From positions 1 through 5,653 of the forward strand of contig JAVBQU010000238.1 of NCBI GenBank assembly GCA_031548675.1: a stretch of 5,653 nt of DNA, given 5' to 3'. Shown one piece after another: positions 1 to 5,653 of the stretch. The notes under the pieces were generated by a model, which did no database searches, was not told where the DNA came from, and saw only the letters and a list, made by a program, of their open reading frames with translations. Made by a program: the position numbers and the translations under genes. Each line of letters starts with the position of its first letter. Position 1 is the stretch's first letter. The DNA is from JAVBQU01 sp031548675. GTDB lineage: Bacteria > Bacteroidota > Bacteroidia > Bacteroidales > P3.

Positions 1-820
1 TGTATAATGAATTAGAGAGTAAGCTGGCAGGTCGCATAGCTAAGGTTAAAGCTAATGTTAATAAACCTAATGAAGCTTCGCTGAAATATCCGGCTAAAAG
101 TAAAAATGGTAAATTTCCTGAAAATGAATTTATAAAATTCCGGCTCATATTATACAGAGGAAATGCTTTGTACTTTATGCCCGTTCTTTTTTGGTTTTCC
201 CATTTGCCTTTGAGGGCTAATGCTAAATGTTTCCGCAATGGGTAAAAAGAGAAGCAAGCGGCTATTTGTCCGGCTAAGTTTCCGGTAATTAAGCCCGAAG
301 CTCCTGTAGAAATATATTTAAAAGCAATTTTGAAAACGGAACTGAGTGTATTGAGCGAAATATTGGAAGAGGCTATCTGCTTAAATTTTTTAGCCTTGTT
401 TGCCATAAAAGTAAGAATGGTAAACAAACCGGTAAAAAAAATAGTTAAGGGAATTAAATACCAGTATTTGATAATACTTTCCATTTTTGTCCACGTTAAA
501 ATTGGGTTTCGAAAAAATAAAAGTATTAAGAATAAAACGAAGCAGATTCCGGTTAAAAGTTTGATGGTAAAGCCAATCAGATTATAATATTCCCTCCGGT
601 TTGGGGTTATCATAATGGCTTCTTCGTAATTGGCAGTTCCCAATATGCTTAATAATCCGGTTATGCTTAAGAAAATAGCAAAAACACCAAAATCGCTGTT
701 CGAGTATATATGCGTCAGCAGAATATAGGCTAACATCGCTATGGCTTGACCTATAGCATTGCTGCCGATAAGCAGGCTGATATTCCGAATAGTTTCTGAT
801 TTAAAAAACGATTTAAGCAT
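1..820 (-). CDS. Wzx-like polysaccharide flippase, C-terminus cut by window edge
   Basis: The minus frame from the ATG at 820 stays open to base 1 (273 codons plus one base). This is the N-terminal half or more of a multi-spanning membrane protein. Family members usually have about 400-500 residues and 10-14 helices and flip lipid-linked sugar units for O-antigen, capsule or exopolysaccharide across the inner membrane. It begins MLKSFFKSETIRNISLL. The first helix covers about residues 13-36 and is followed by LLTHIYSNSDFGVFAIFLS, then ANYEEAIMITP. These match the 'LLTRLYSPEDFGVFA...RYELAIVLP' pattern I associate with the Polysacc_synt (MATE/MOP superfamily) N-terminus. Further hydrophobic segments lie near residues 80-100, 112-132, 170-190 and 225-270. 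No clear Shine-Dalgarno precedes the ATG, which is usual in this phylum. The gene starts 16 bp after the rhodanese-thioredoxin stop, so the two are probably co-transcribed. The family call is firm; the sugar substrate cannot be inferred. Confidence 0.85.
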   Translation of the reverse strand, partial: MLKSFFKSETIRNISLLIGSNAIGQAIAMLAYILLTHIYSNSDFGVFAIFLSITGLLSILGTANYEEAIMITPNRREYYNLIGFTIKLLTGICFVLFLILLFFRNPILTWTKMESIIKYWYLIPLTIFFTGLFTILTFMANKAKKFKQIASSNISLNTLSSVFKIAFKYISTGASGLITGNLAGQIAACFSFYPLRKHLALALKGKWENQKRTGIKYKAFPLYNMSRNFINSFSGNLPFLLLAGYFSEASLGLLTLALTLAMRPASLLSNSLY

Positions 821-836
821 AGGTAGGAGAGCGGTT

Positions 837-1544
837 CTATTTATTTTTTGGAGTTAATTTTAATACTTTCATTAACTCTTCTTGTGTGGCTTCTCCCTGT
901 TTTTCCCAAACCTTTTTTCCATCTTTAAATATGATAAGATAAGGAACACTTTTGATTTTTTTCTCTTTTGCCAGCAAACGGTTTTGGTCGAAATCAATGG
1001 GTGCTAAATGAAATTTATCGGGATAATCTTTTTGCAGATTGTTAAGCATCGGCAGCATTTTGATACAGGGGGCACACCATGGTGCATAAAAATCAACTAA
1101 TACATAGCCCTTGGATTGGGTAATGGAATCGTAACTTTTACTTGAAAGCTCGCCTTTGCCCGAAAGGTCTTGGTCTATGGATTTTCCTGCTTTCGACCAT
1201 GCATTGATGCCTCCGTTGAGTTCGTAAACGGTTTTAAAGCCCGCCTGCCTGAAAACTTCTAAAGCGGCTTTACTTCTTCCGCCTGATAAGCAATAAATTA
1301 AAACAGGTTTGGTAGTATCTAATTTTTCAATATTTTGTTTGAAATCAGGGTTTCGGAAGTCTATATTTTTGGCGCTTGAAATACGGTATTTCGCAAATTC
1401 CTGAGGGGTACGCACATCAATTAATTGTGCAGCTTGTGTTGTTATAAGCTGTTTTTCAAATTCTTCCACACTTATGCTTTGTATTTGAGCAATGCTGTAA
1501 AAAGATGAAATGAAGAAGATTGAAATTAAAATAAATCTTTGCAT
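837..1544 (-). CDS. Exported rhodanese-thioredoxin fusion protein
   Basis: This 235-residue protein carries two redox/sulfur domains. Residues 1-19 form a signal peptide (MQRFILISIFFISSFYSIA) with likely cleavage before Gln20, so it should act in the periplasm or at the outer face of the inner membrane. No lipobox is seen. Residues about 22-122 are a rhodanese-like domain with IDVRTPQEF at 42-50 and the active-site loop CLSGGRS starting at Cys85. Residues about 132-232 are a thioredoxin-fold domain with DFYAPWCAPC, in which Cys157 and Cys160 are the redox pair, and a cis-proline in SVPYLIIF (Pro201). WCAPC differs from the classical WCGPC by Ala for Gly. Both catalytic sites look intact. The likely role is extracytoplasmic thiol-disulfide exchange or persulfide handling; the substrate is unknown. 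The start is supported by the signal peptide beginning immediately after the ATG. The flippase gene follows after 16 bp. A candidate promoter lies about 130 bp upstream. Confidence 0.9.
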   Translation of the reverse strand: MQRFILISIFFISSFYSIAQIQSISVEEFEKQLITTQAAQLIDVRTPQEFAKYRISSAKNIDFRNPDFKQNIEKLDTTKPVLIYCLSGGRSKAALEVFRQAGFKTVYELNGGINAWSKAGKSIDQDLSGKGELSSKSYDSITQSKGYVLVDFYAPWCAPCIKMLPMLNNLQKDYPDKFHLAPIDFDQNRLLAKEKKIKSVPYLIIFKDGKKVWEKQGEATQEELMKVLKLTPKNK

Positions 1545-1605
1545 ATAAATTAAGATAGAGAGTTATATATTTGGGAACTTGAAACACATAATAGATCTCT
1601 TTAAA

Positions 1606-1650
1606 AAGTTGTATAAGCCTAAAGCCATATCATCTTTGCGAGGCTATTCT
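1606..1650 (-). other. Possible leader hairpin before the rhodanese-thioredoxin gene
   Basis: AGCCT at 1616-1620 pairs with AGGCT at 1641-1645, and AAAG at 1621-1624 pairs with CTTT at 1634-1637. On the minus-strand RNA this gives 5 bp, a 3-nt bulge (CGC), then 4 bp closed by a 9-nt loop. If transcription starts just after the -7 element at 1678-1685, the hairpin lies in the leader of the rhodanese-thioredoxin mRNA. It has no following U-run, so it is not a terminator. It is short enough that chance is possible, and no known riboswitch is recognised. Confidence 0.25.
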
Positions 1651-1677
1651 AAAATCTAATAAGTTGTTTTATAGATG

Positions 1678-1685
1678 CAAAATTA
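1678..1685 (-). promoter_or_regulatory. Candidate Bacteroidota -7 promoter element
   Basis: Read on the minus strand these bases are TAATTTTG, an exact match to the TAnnTTTG -7 element of Bacteroidota housekeeping promoters. It lies downstream of the ompA-like terminator and upstream of the rhodanese-thioredoxin gene, so it could start the rhodanese-thioredoxin/flippase transcript with a leader of about 125-130 nt. A good -33 TTTG at the usual spacing is missing (CAGA is found there), which lowers confidence and would fit a regulated or weak promoter. Confidence 0.45.
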
Positions 1686-1701
1686 CCGAAAACTTTGGTA
1701 A
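1683..1701. promoter_or_regulatory. Operator-like dyad overlapping the -7 element
   Basis: TTACC at 1683-1687 and GGTAA at 1697-1701 form an inverted repeat. Two additional A-T pairs lie inside after one G/T position, giving an imperfect 19-bp palindrome. It overlaps three bases of the candidate -7 element and fills the spacer upstream, where a dimeric repressor would block polymerase. No regulator is encoded in the window, and the half-site is short, so the regulatory role is inference. Confidence 0.3.
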
Positions 1702-1730
1702 TAATCTGAAGTTTTCCTGCAGTCGTGCAT

Positions 1731-1777
1731 ATTTATAAAAACAGAAAGACCGTACGCATCAGGTACAGTCTTTCTGT
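1731..1777 (-). terminator. Intrinsic terminator of the ompA-like gene
   Basis: Arms at 1741-1755 and 1763-1777 form a 15-bp stem with a 7-nt loop (1756-1762), beginning 20 nt after the OmpA-like stop. Read on the minus strand, the only imperfect pair is a U-G wobble. On the plus strand the same position would be a C-A mismatch. The minus-strand stem is followed by TTTTATAAAT (1740 down to 1731), an adequate U-tract. Stem strength, polarity and position all support a terminator for the ompA-like transcript, separating it from the rhodanese-thioredoxin group. Confidence 0.88.
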
Positions 1778-1797
1778 GAAAGAAATTTCAGATTCAA

Positions 1798-3288
1798 TTA
1801 GTTGTTTTGTAAAACCAATTGCACCCTTCTGTTTTTCTTTCTGTTGTCTTCATTTGTATTAGGAACTAATGGTTCTCTGTCTAACTTAGAGGCAGTTCCC
1901 AATATGCGTTTAGGACTAATTCCTTTGGAAATAAGATAGGCTTTTGCTTTTTCGGCGCGACCCAACCCTATTCTTTGGTTGATAGGATCTCCTCCTAAAT
2001 CACATGTATGACCATAAATAAAGACTTTTACATCTGGATTTTGTTTTAATAAAGCAATTTTTTCATCCAGCTGTGCAATTTGTGCAGGAGTGAGTACTAC
2101 TTCGTTAATTTTATAGTTGTCAACAGGTTTCTCTAATTCGCTTTTGAAACCTTGTTGCTGATTAGCTGCTTGCTGTTGGGCTAAACGCTGAGCTTCTTGG
2201 GCTTTAGCCAAACTGTCGCTAGCTGTGTTTTGCTGGAGTGCAGCCACATCAGCTAATGCTTTTTGTCTTGCAGCTTCTTCCTCTTGGGCTTTTTGTTTTG
2301 CGGCAGCTTCATCAGCAAGCTGTTTTTGCCTTGCAGCTTCTGCAGCTTGAGCTTGCTGTCTTGCGGCTTCCTCTTGTTTTGCTTTTTCGGCGGCTGCTTT
2401 AGCTTTTGCTTCTACATCTCCGCATCCGAAAGCAAATTTGAGTTTAATCCCTAAAGCCATAGGTGCTATTTTATCTGTAACGGCTTCGTTGCTTATGCTG
2501 GATTGAACCAAGCTGTTCATCGGATGTTCTTCGCTACCTGTATATTCAACAAAGGTTTGATTGTCGGTTTTTTGTACATTATTCAATCCATAGTCTAAAT
2601 ATATACCGGTGTATAGCGAATTTTTAACTCCTACAGCCCATTTCATACCTAGTTCTAATGCTGCAAAGTATGCCATATCCAAATCTAAATCGCCATCAGA
2701 TTTTTGGTTTTCATACTTTCCTAAACCGTATTCAGGAAGATCATTATAAGTACGTCCGTCAGACGGAAAATAACCTTGTGTAGACAGTGTATAATCGTCT
2801 GTTTTATAGGTTGCAGAAAGCGGAAATCCGAATTTTGCCCCTACGGCAGCATAAAATTTATTTTTTCCTCCGGTTTGAAATTGCAACATCAAAGGAATGG
2901 TAAGATACCAAGCTTGTTGATGTTCTGTAAAATCGTTGAATGCATAAGAAAAAGTAAAGCTTTCACCGGGTAATAATCCTCCCATACTGGTTGCAGCATA
3001 GCTGTTTCCCCAGCCATCGTCTAAAGAAGATTTGGAGTTAAATAGATTGATATCAACACCTGTAGTTATACCAAAGTGTTTAGAGAAAAACAGCGTATAT
3101 CCTAAACCTGCTTGTCCTCCAAAACCATTGGTTTGATTGGCAATGTCAGATTTATACATGAGCGTGGATAAACCTCCGCCTAATCCTATGCTAAACTCAT
3201 GCCGGGGATTTATGGGCTGTGTTTCTTGCGCCTGCGTTGCGAAACCTAATAGGGTAAGGCAAGCAACTGTAAATATTTTTAGTTTCAT
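1798..3288 (-). CDS. OmpA-family outer-membrane protein with barrel and long helical linker
   Basis: This 496-residue protein links the outer membrane to peptidoglycan. Residues 1-20 are a signal peptide (MKLKIFTVACLTLLGFATQA) with cleavage before Gln21. Residues about 30-288 form an outer-membrane beta-barrel, with alternating aromatic/glycine strands such as HEFSIGLGGGLSTLMY, GLGYTLFFSKHFGITTGVDI and IAPMALGIKLKFAFG. Residues about 291-379 are an Ala/Gln/Lys/Glu-rich predicted coiled coil, including two copies of AARQKxLADxAA spaced 21 residues apart (three heptads). Residues about 385-496 are an OmpA C-terminal domain with GHTCD at 426-430, GLGRAEKAKAYLISKGI at 441-457 and NRKKNRRVQLVL near the end. 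Arg444 corresponds to the conserved diaminopimelate-binding Arg, but Cys429 sits where the partner Asp is usual, with Asp430 next to it. The only mature cysteines are Cys289 and Cys429. A promoter is proposed at 3311-3341, and a strong terminator follows. The family call is secure; a specific orthologue name is not. Confidence 0.93.
   Translation of the reverse strand: MKLKIFTVACLTLLGFATQAQETQPINPRHEFSIGLGGGLSTLMYKSDIANQTNGFGGQAGLGYTLFFSKHFGITTGVDINLFNSKSSLDDGWGNSYAATSMGGLLPGESFTFSYAFNDFTEHQQAWYLTIPLMLQFQTGGKNKFYAAVGAKFGFPLSATYKTDDYTLSTQGYFPSDGRTYNDLPEYGLGKYENQKSDGDLDLDMAYFAALELGMKWAVGVKNSLYTGIYLDYGLNNVQKTDNQTFVEYTGSEEHPMNSLVQSSISNEAVTDKIAPMALGIKLKFAFGCGDVEAKAKAAAEKAKQEEAARQQAQAAEAARQKQLADEAAAKQKAQEEEAARQKALADVAALQQNTASDSLAKAQEAQRLAQQQAANQQQGFKSELEKPVDNYKINEVVLTPAQIAQLDEKIALLKQNPDVKVFIYGHTCDLGGDPINQRIGLGRAEKAKAYLISKGISPKRILGTASKLDREPLVPNTNEDNRKKNRRVQLVLQNN
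2152..2418 (-). repeat. Coding repeat for heptad-rich linker in the OmpA-like protein
   Basis: Residues 291-379 of the OmpA-like protein are almost entirely Ala, Gln, Lys, Glu and Arg, with Leu and Val at intervals. AARQKQLADEAA (318-329) recurs as AARQKALADVAA (339-350), a 63-bp spacing equal to three heptads. A related AARQQAQAAEAA begins at residue 308. The pattern indicates growth by internal duplication and a rod-like helical spacer between barrel and peptidoglycan-binding domain. Such repeats can change in copy number by slippage. Confidence 0.75.
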
Positions 3289-3310
3289 TGTTTCAATATT
3301 TTTAGGGTTA

Positions 3311-3341
3311 TAAAATTAAAATTGATGACTTGAAATACAAA
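3311..3341 (-). promoter_or_regulatory. Likely promoter of the ompA-like gene
   Basis: On the minus strand TTTG (3341-3338), a 19-bp spacer and TAATTTTA (3318-3311) match the Bacteroidota -33 TTTG / -7 TAnnTTTG layout, with one mismatch in the last base of the -7 element. Initiation would be about 15-20 bases before the ATG at 3288, giving a short A/T-rich leader without a Shine-Dalgarno site, as is common in this phylum. The -33 element lies within the left arm of the inverted repeat at 3335-3465. Confidence 0.5.
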
Positions 3342-3465
3342 GATTCAAAGGTTATTTGCTAATTTTTCTGCATAGGCGGCAGATACTCATAATATCTTGA
3401 TTATCCGCCTAGCTTTTACGTTTTTAATTTCTGTGATTAGTTTCCTAATCTTTGAATCTTTGCAT
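3335..3465. repeat. Nested inverted repeat between the adhesin and ompA-like genes
   Basis: The ends, 3335-3354 and 3446-3465, are inverted copies matching at 18 of 20 positions around the core CAAAGATTCAAAG. Inside are TAGGCGG (3373-3379) against CCGCCTA (3405-3411), enclosing AGATA (3381-3385) against TATCT (3393-3397). A separate perfect hairpin, GATTAG-TTTC-CTAATC, lies at 3435-3450 and competes with the right outer arm. The 131-bp unit could be a miniature mobile element, a structured mRNA segment between the two genes or a protein-binding array. On the minus strand no U-run follows the GC stem, so it is not a standard terminator for the adhesin gene. No transposase and no convincing target-site duplication are seen. 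Confidence 0.55.
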
Positions 3466-3480
3466 ATTACAGTTTGAATT

Positions 3481-5653
3481 TTAGTTATTAACGACTATTA
3501 TTTTTATTTGCTTGCTGTTATTTAATGTATTAATTCTTACCACATAGGTTCCGGGACTTGTTGGTGATGCTATCTGCATACGGGCAGAGCTTACTGCTTG
3601 GGTACTCCATAGTTTTCCTTGTATATCCATAATATTAAGCGTAGCATCTTTGAGTTCTTCATCGCTTAAATAGGTTTCCACAGTAATTAAATTACCTTGG
3701 TTAACAGGATTTGGAAATACTTGCATTGGAGCTCTTTGCGCAATTGCTTCTACTGAACAAGTGGTTAAGGTATCATTGATAACTACATGATAGAATCCGC
3801 CTTGTTTGGTTTGCAAATATCCTTTCAATACATCACGGTCAAGTTTGGTTGTATTGCCTTGCATGTCGGTAAAATACCATTCTACTTTATTACAAGGAAT
3901 ACCTTCAAATTCGGCAGGAATTGTAAGAACATCGCTCCATCTTTGGATGAATATCTTATCAGCAGGAATAGGTTTATTTGCTTTAATAGTGTATGTTTGG
4001 GACGTTCCGTTTTGAGCAATTATTTCTACCGTAATATCGTTTTCTCCATATTTAGGTAAAGTATACGTATAAGGATTGCCAACTACATTATTAATTTTCA
4101 CAGTTGCATTAGGATCTGCCGTAACATTGATAGTTACATCATCTGCCCCGCAGTCGACCATCATGGCAAAAGTAGAGTCATTAACACGAGGAATAGAGTC
4201 TCCATTCATGGTTATGTCTGTAATGCCAGTATTAACACTGAGGATGCTTAAATCGCCATAGCTGTAAATGAAGTCATAGTTAGCTGCTTCTCCTCCGCTT
4301 GCTATGATAGTATCGGGATAAACGCCAGAGGGAGTAGTAGATCCGATTCCGAATGCTATACTAACTACAGGCATACTTGTCAGTGCGGTTGAGTCTTCTC
4401 CGTTTACATAACCTGTAATTGTATAATGACCTGTATATGCGAGAGGATCGAATCCTACATCAACAGAATCATCGGCAACAGTTACTGTAAGCAAGGCTTT
4501 TAGCACATCTGTTGTATCGCTGTTTGCATTTCCACATTGGTCGGTAATGGTAACATAGTATTTTCCTACACCGGATGGGGCAACAGTACTATTTGTATCA
4601 TGTGTTAATAGTACTCCATTTTTAAACCATTGAAATTTAGGTGCAATACCATTAACAATAACTGATAACAAATTACCTGAACCATAGACGATGCTTATAG
4701 GCTGTGTTGTAATAGTAGGGGTAACGCCCACTGCCAGTGTTACAGAATCAATGTTAGTTCCTGTACAAGTTGTGGTGGTATTTAGTGCCCTGATATAAAC
4801 AACTACTGTATCATTAAGATTTACCACATAATTGGCAGGGTCTGGTATAATGGAAGTAAAGTCTGGGGTTTCGCTAAATTCTAATGAATCGCCTCCATTT
4901 CCGGGTACTGCCATATCTGATAAATCGAATGCTACCGGACTGCTGGAACAAGTAATTGTATCTTTTCCGGGAACAATTACAGTTACAGTCGGTAAATCAT
5001 TAACGTTATAAGTTAATACCAATGGAAGGCTTACACAAGTTGTTGTGCTGCTTTGGGCTTGTGCATAAATTATATTACTTCCTATGTTTGCCAGATAAGC
5101 ATTTGGATTACTGATTGGTGTTGTGAAGAGGCTGTCTGATGCAAATAACAATGTATCTCCGCCGTTTGCAGTACTTAATCCAAAGATTGATATCAGATCA
5201 ATAGTTTGTGCTGTAGACGCACATATAGAATCGGATATTTTGGTTGATGCTACTGTTGGTAAAATATTAATCGTAACATTCACATCCGCAGTATCACTGC
5301 AACCGTTGATATTTGTACCGATGATATGATAAATACCAGAAGTATCAACCATTGTATTGCTGGTTAGATTCAGAGAGTAGTCAGCGTTGAAGTAAGTTAA
5401 GGTTAAGCCCGTAATATCACCCGAAATCAAAGGTAACATAGCCAAATCTATCGGCATACCACAAGTAGTAGTATCCGCAAAAGCAAATTGCGGTGTTGCA
5501 TTCAACATATACGAAATTGAATCATAAGCACTTTCGCATAAAGTAGTTTTATCAAAAGCCTTTACGAAAATTACATTATTACCAGTATTAACCGTAACCA
5601 TAGCAGGGTCTAACAAGGAGGCAAAAGAGTTATCCATGCTATAGATAATAGAA
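3481..5653 (-). CDS. T9SS-secreted modular surface protein, N-terminus beyond the window
   Basis: The minus frame is open to the right edge, with at least 723 residues. Met at 5637 is not the true start: the frame continues upstream as SIIYS, and the residues after it are the middle of a repeat module. Numbering from that Met, residues 1-46 are the end of one module and 48-126 a related module. Residues 127-213 and 216-304 are two further copies with the pattern GGDxLxFxxxxxFTxxIxxPxxY...TTTC. Residues 306-378 are an Ig-like domain (PKFQWFKNG, GVGKYYVTITDQCG), and 383-466 an MBG-type Ig-like domain (YTITGYVNGEDSTAL, SGVYPDTIIASGGEAANYDF). Residues 470-555 are a cadherin-like beta-sandwich, 560-635 another Ig-like segment, and 637-718 the T9SS type A sorting tail (VFPNPVNQG, LNIMDIQGKL, SPGTYVVRIN). 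The protein should cross the outer membrane through T9SS and stay on the surface or be released. No enzymatic domain is visible here; adhesion or matrix function is inferred. Confidence 0.93.
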   Translation of the reverse strand, partial: SIIYSMDNSFASLLDPAMVTVNTGNNVIFVKAFDKTTLCESAYDSISYMLNATPQFAFADTTTCGMPIDLAMLPLISGDITGLTLTYFNADYSLNLTSNTMVDTSGIYHIIGTNINGCSDTADVNVTINILPTVASTKISDSICASTAQTIDLISIFGLSTANGGDTLLFASDSLFTTPISNPNAYLANIGSNIIYAQAQSSTTTCVSLPLVLTYNVNDLPTVTVIVPGKDTITCSSSPVAFDLSDMAVPGNGGDSLEFSETPDFTSIIPDPANYVVNLNDTVVVYIRALNTTTTCTGTNIDSVTLAVGVTPTITTQPISIVYGSGNLLSVIVNGIAPKFQWFKNGVLLTHDTNSTVAPSGVGKYYVTITDQCGNANSDTTDVLKALLTVTVADDSVDVGFDPLAYTGHYTITGYVNGEDSTALTSMPVVSIAFGIGSTTPSGVYPDTIIASGGEAANYDFIYSYGDLSILSVNTGITDITMNGDSIPRVNDSTFAMMVDCGADDVTINVTADPNATVKINNVVGNPYTYTLPKYGENDITVEIIAQNGTSQTYTIKANKPIPADKIFIQRWSDVLTIPAEFEGIPCNKVEWYFTDMQGNTTKLDRDVLKGYLQTKQGGFYHVVINDTLTTCSVEAIAQRAPMQVFPNPVNQGNLITVETYLSDEELKDATLNIMDIQGKLWSTQAVSSARMQIASPTSPGTYVVRINTLNNSKQIKIIVVNN
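3484..3729 (-). other. Type IX secretion C-terminal sorting domain
   Basis: The last 82 residues follow the Por secretion tail pattern: FPNPVNQG at the start, a strand with LITVETYL, LNIMDIQGKL in the middle, then SPTSPGTYVVRINTLNNSKQIKIIVV ending one short strand from the C-terminus (shown here as separate motifs of the same tail). In known T9SS cargo this domain directs passage through the outer membrane and is normally removed by the PorU sortase. None of the T9SS machinery genes lies in the window. Confidence 0.93.
4726..5259 (-). repeat. Two tandem extracellular modules in the surface protein
   Basis: Residues 127-213 and 216-304 (numbered from Met at 5637) are diverged copies of about 88 residues. 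Both begin PTV, have a Cys after about 13 residues (Cys139, Cys230), share GGDxLxF and PxxY, and end with TTTC (Cys201, Cys291). The equivalent cysteines are 90-91 residues apart. A third partial copy at the right edge has the same order (IIYSMDNSFASLLDPAM, then TTLC at 31-34), so the array likely continues outside. The two Cys per copy could form an intramodule disulfide. Confidence 0.75.

Noticed and set aside
330..587. Plus-strand open frame of 85 codons
   Set aside because: It is antisense to the flippase gene, whose protein shows clear family motifs and membrane segments; the plus-strand peptide has no recognisable pattern.
1629..1640. Plus-strand sequence resembling a TAnnTTTG promoter element (CATCTTTG)
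   Set aside because: It has a mismatch at the first T, and no plus-strand gene follows; it would only read antisense into the ompA-like terminator and gene.
2263..2454. Plus-strand open frame rich in Cys, Phe and Leu
   Set aside because: It is the antisense reading of the Ala/Gln/Lys-rich linker of the OmpA-like gene; its composition follows from that repeat.
3373..3411. GC-rich stem as a terminator of the surface protein gene
   Set aside because: On the minus strand the stem is followed by GCAGAAAAATTAG with no U-run. T-runs occur only on the plus side, where no gene precedes it.
3328..3478. Target-site duplication around the inverted repeat
   Set aside because: The flanks (acttgaa on the left, gtttgaa on the right) are only loosely alike and not positioned as clean direct repeats at the arm ends.
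3787..4261. Several overlapping plus-strand open frames
   Set aside because: They lie opposite the cadherin-like and Ig-like parts of the surface protein, overlap each other and show no domain or promoter support.
5635..5637. ATG as the start of the surface protein
   Set aside because: The frame is open upstream to the window edge and this Met sits inside a repeat module, with no signal peptide after it.

Overview
The window is low-GC DNA from a member of the Bacteroidota. The evidence is a type IX secretion (T9SS) C-terminal sorting tail, MBG and cadherin-like adhesin modules, an OmpA with an N-terminal barrel, signal peptides cleaved before Gln, weak or absent Shine-Dalgarno sites, and promoter -7 elements of the TAnnTTTG type. 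I would not go below phylum level from this sequence alone.

All four protein genes lie on the minus strand, so transcription runs right to left. From right to left they are: (1) a large secreted, modular surface protein, cut at its N-terminus by the right edge (3481-5653); (2) a 192-bp spacer with nested inverted repeats and a likely promoter; (3) an OmpA-family outer-membrane protein with a beta-barrel, a long Ala/Gln/Lys/Glu helical linker and a peptidoglycan-binding domain (1798-3288), followed by a clear intrinsic terminator; (4) a 253-bp spacer with a candidate promoter, an operator-like dyad and a leader hairpin; (5) an exported rhodanese-thioredoxin fusion (837-1544); and (6) 16 bp further on, the N-terminal 273 residues of a Wzx-type polysaccharide flippase, cut by the left edge (1-820). 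The flippase frame has no stop inside the window.

The theme is the cell envelope: surface adhesion, anchoring of the outer membrane to peptidoglycan, extracytoplasmic thiol chemistry and export of surface polysaccharide. The terminator divides the window into two transcription groups, with adhesin and ompA-like gene upstream and rhodanese-thioredoxin plus flippase downstream. I found no rRNA, tRNA, CRISPR array, transposase gene or phage gene. The protein content is ordinary for the phylum. The less expected items are the nested inverted repeat at 3335-3465, the Cys replacing the usual Asp in the OmpA peptidoglycan-binding motif, and the long heptad linker. I did not find convincing evidence of a new biological system.
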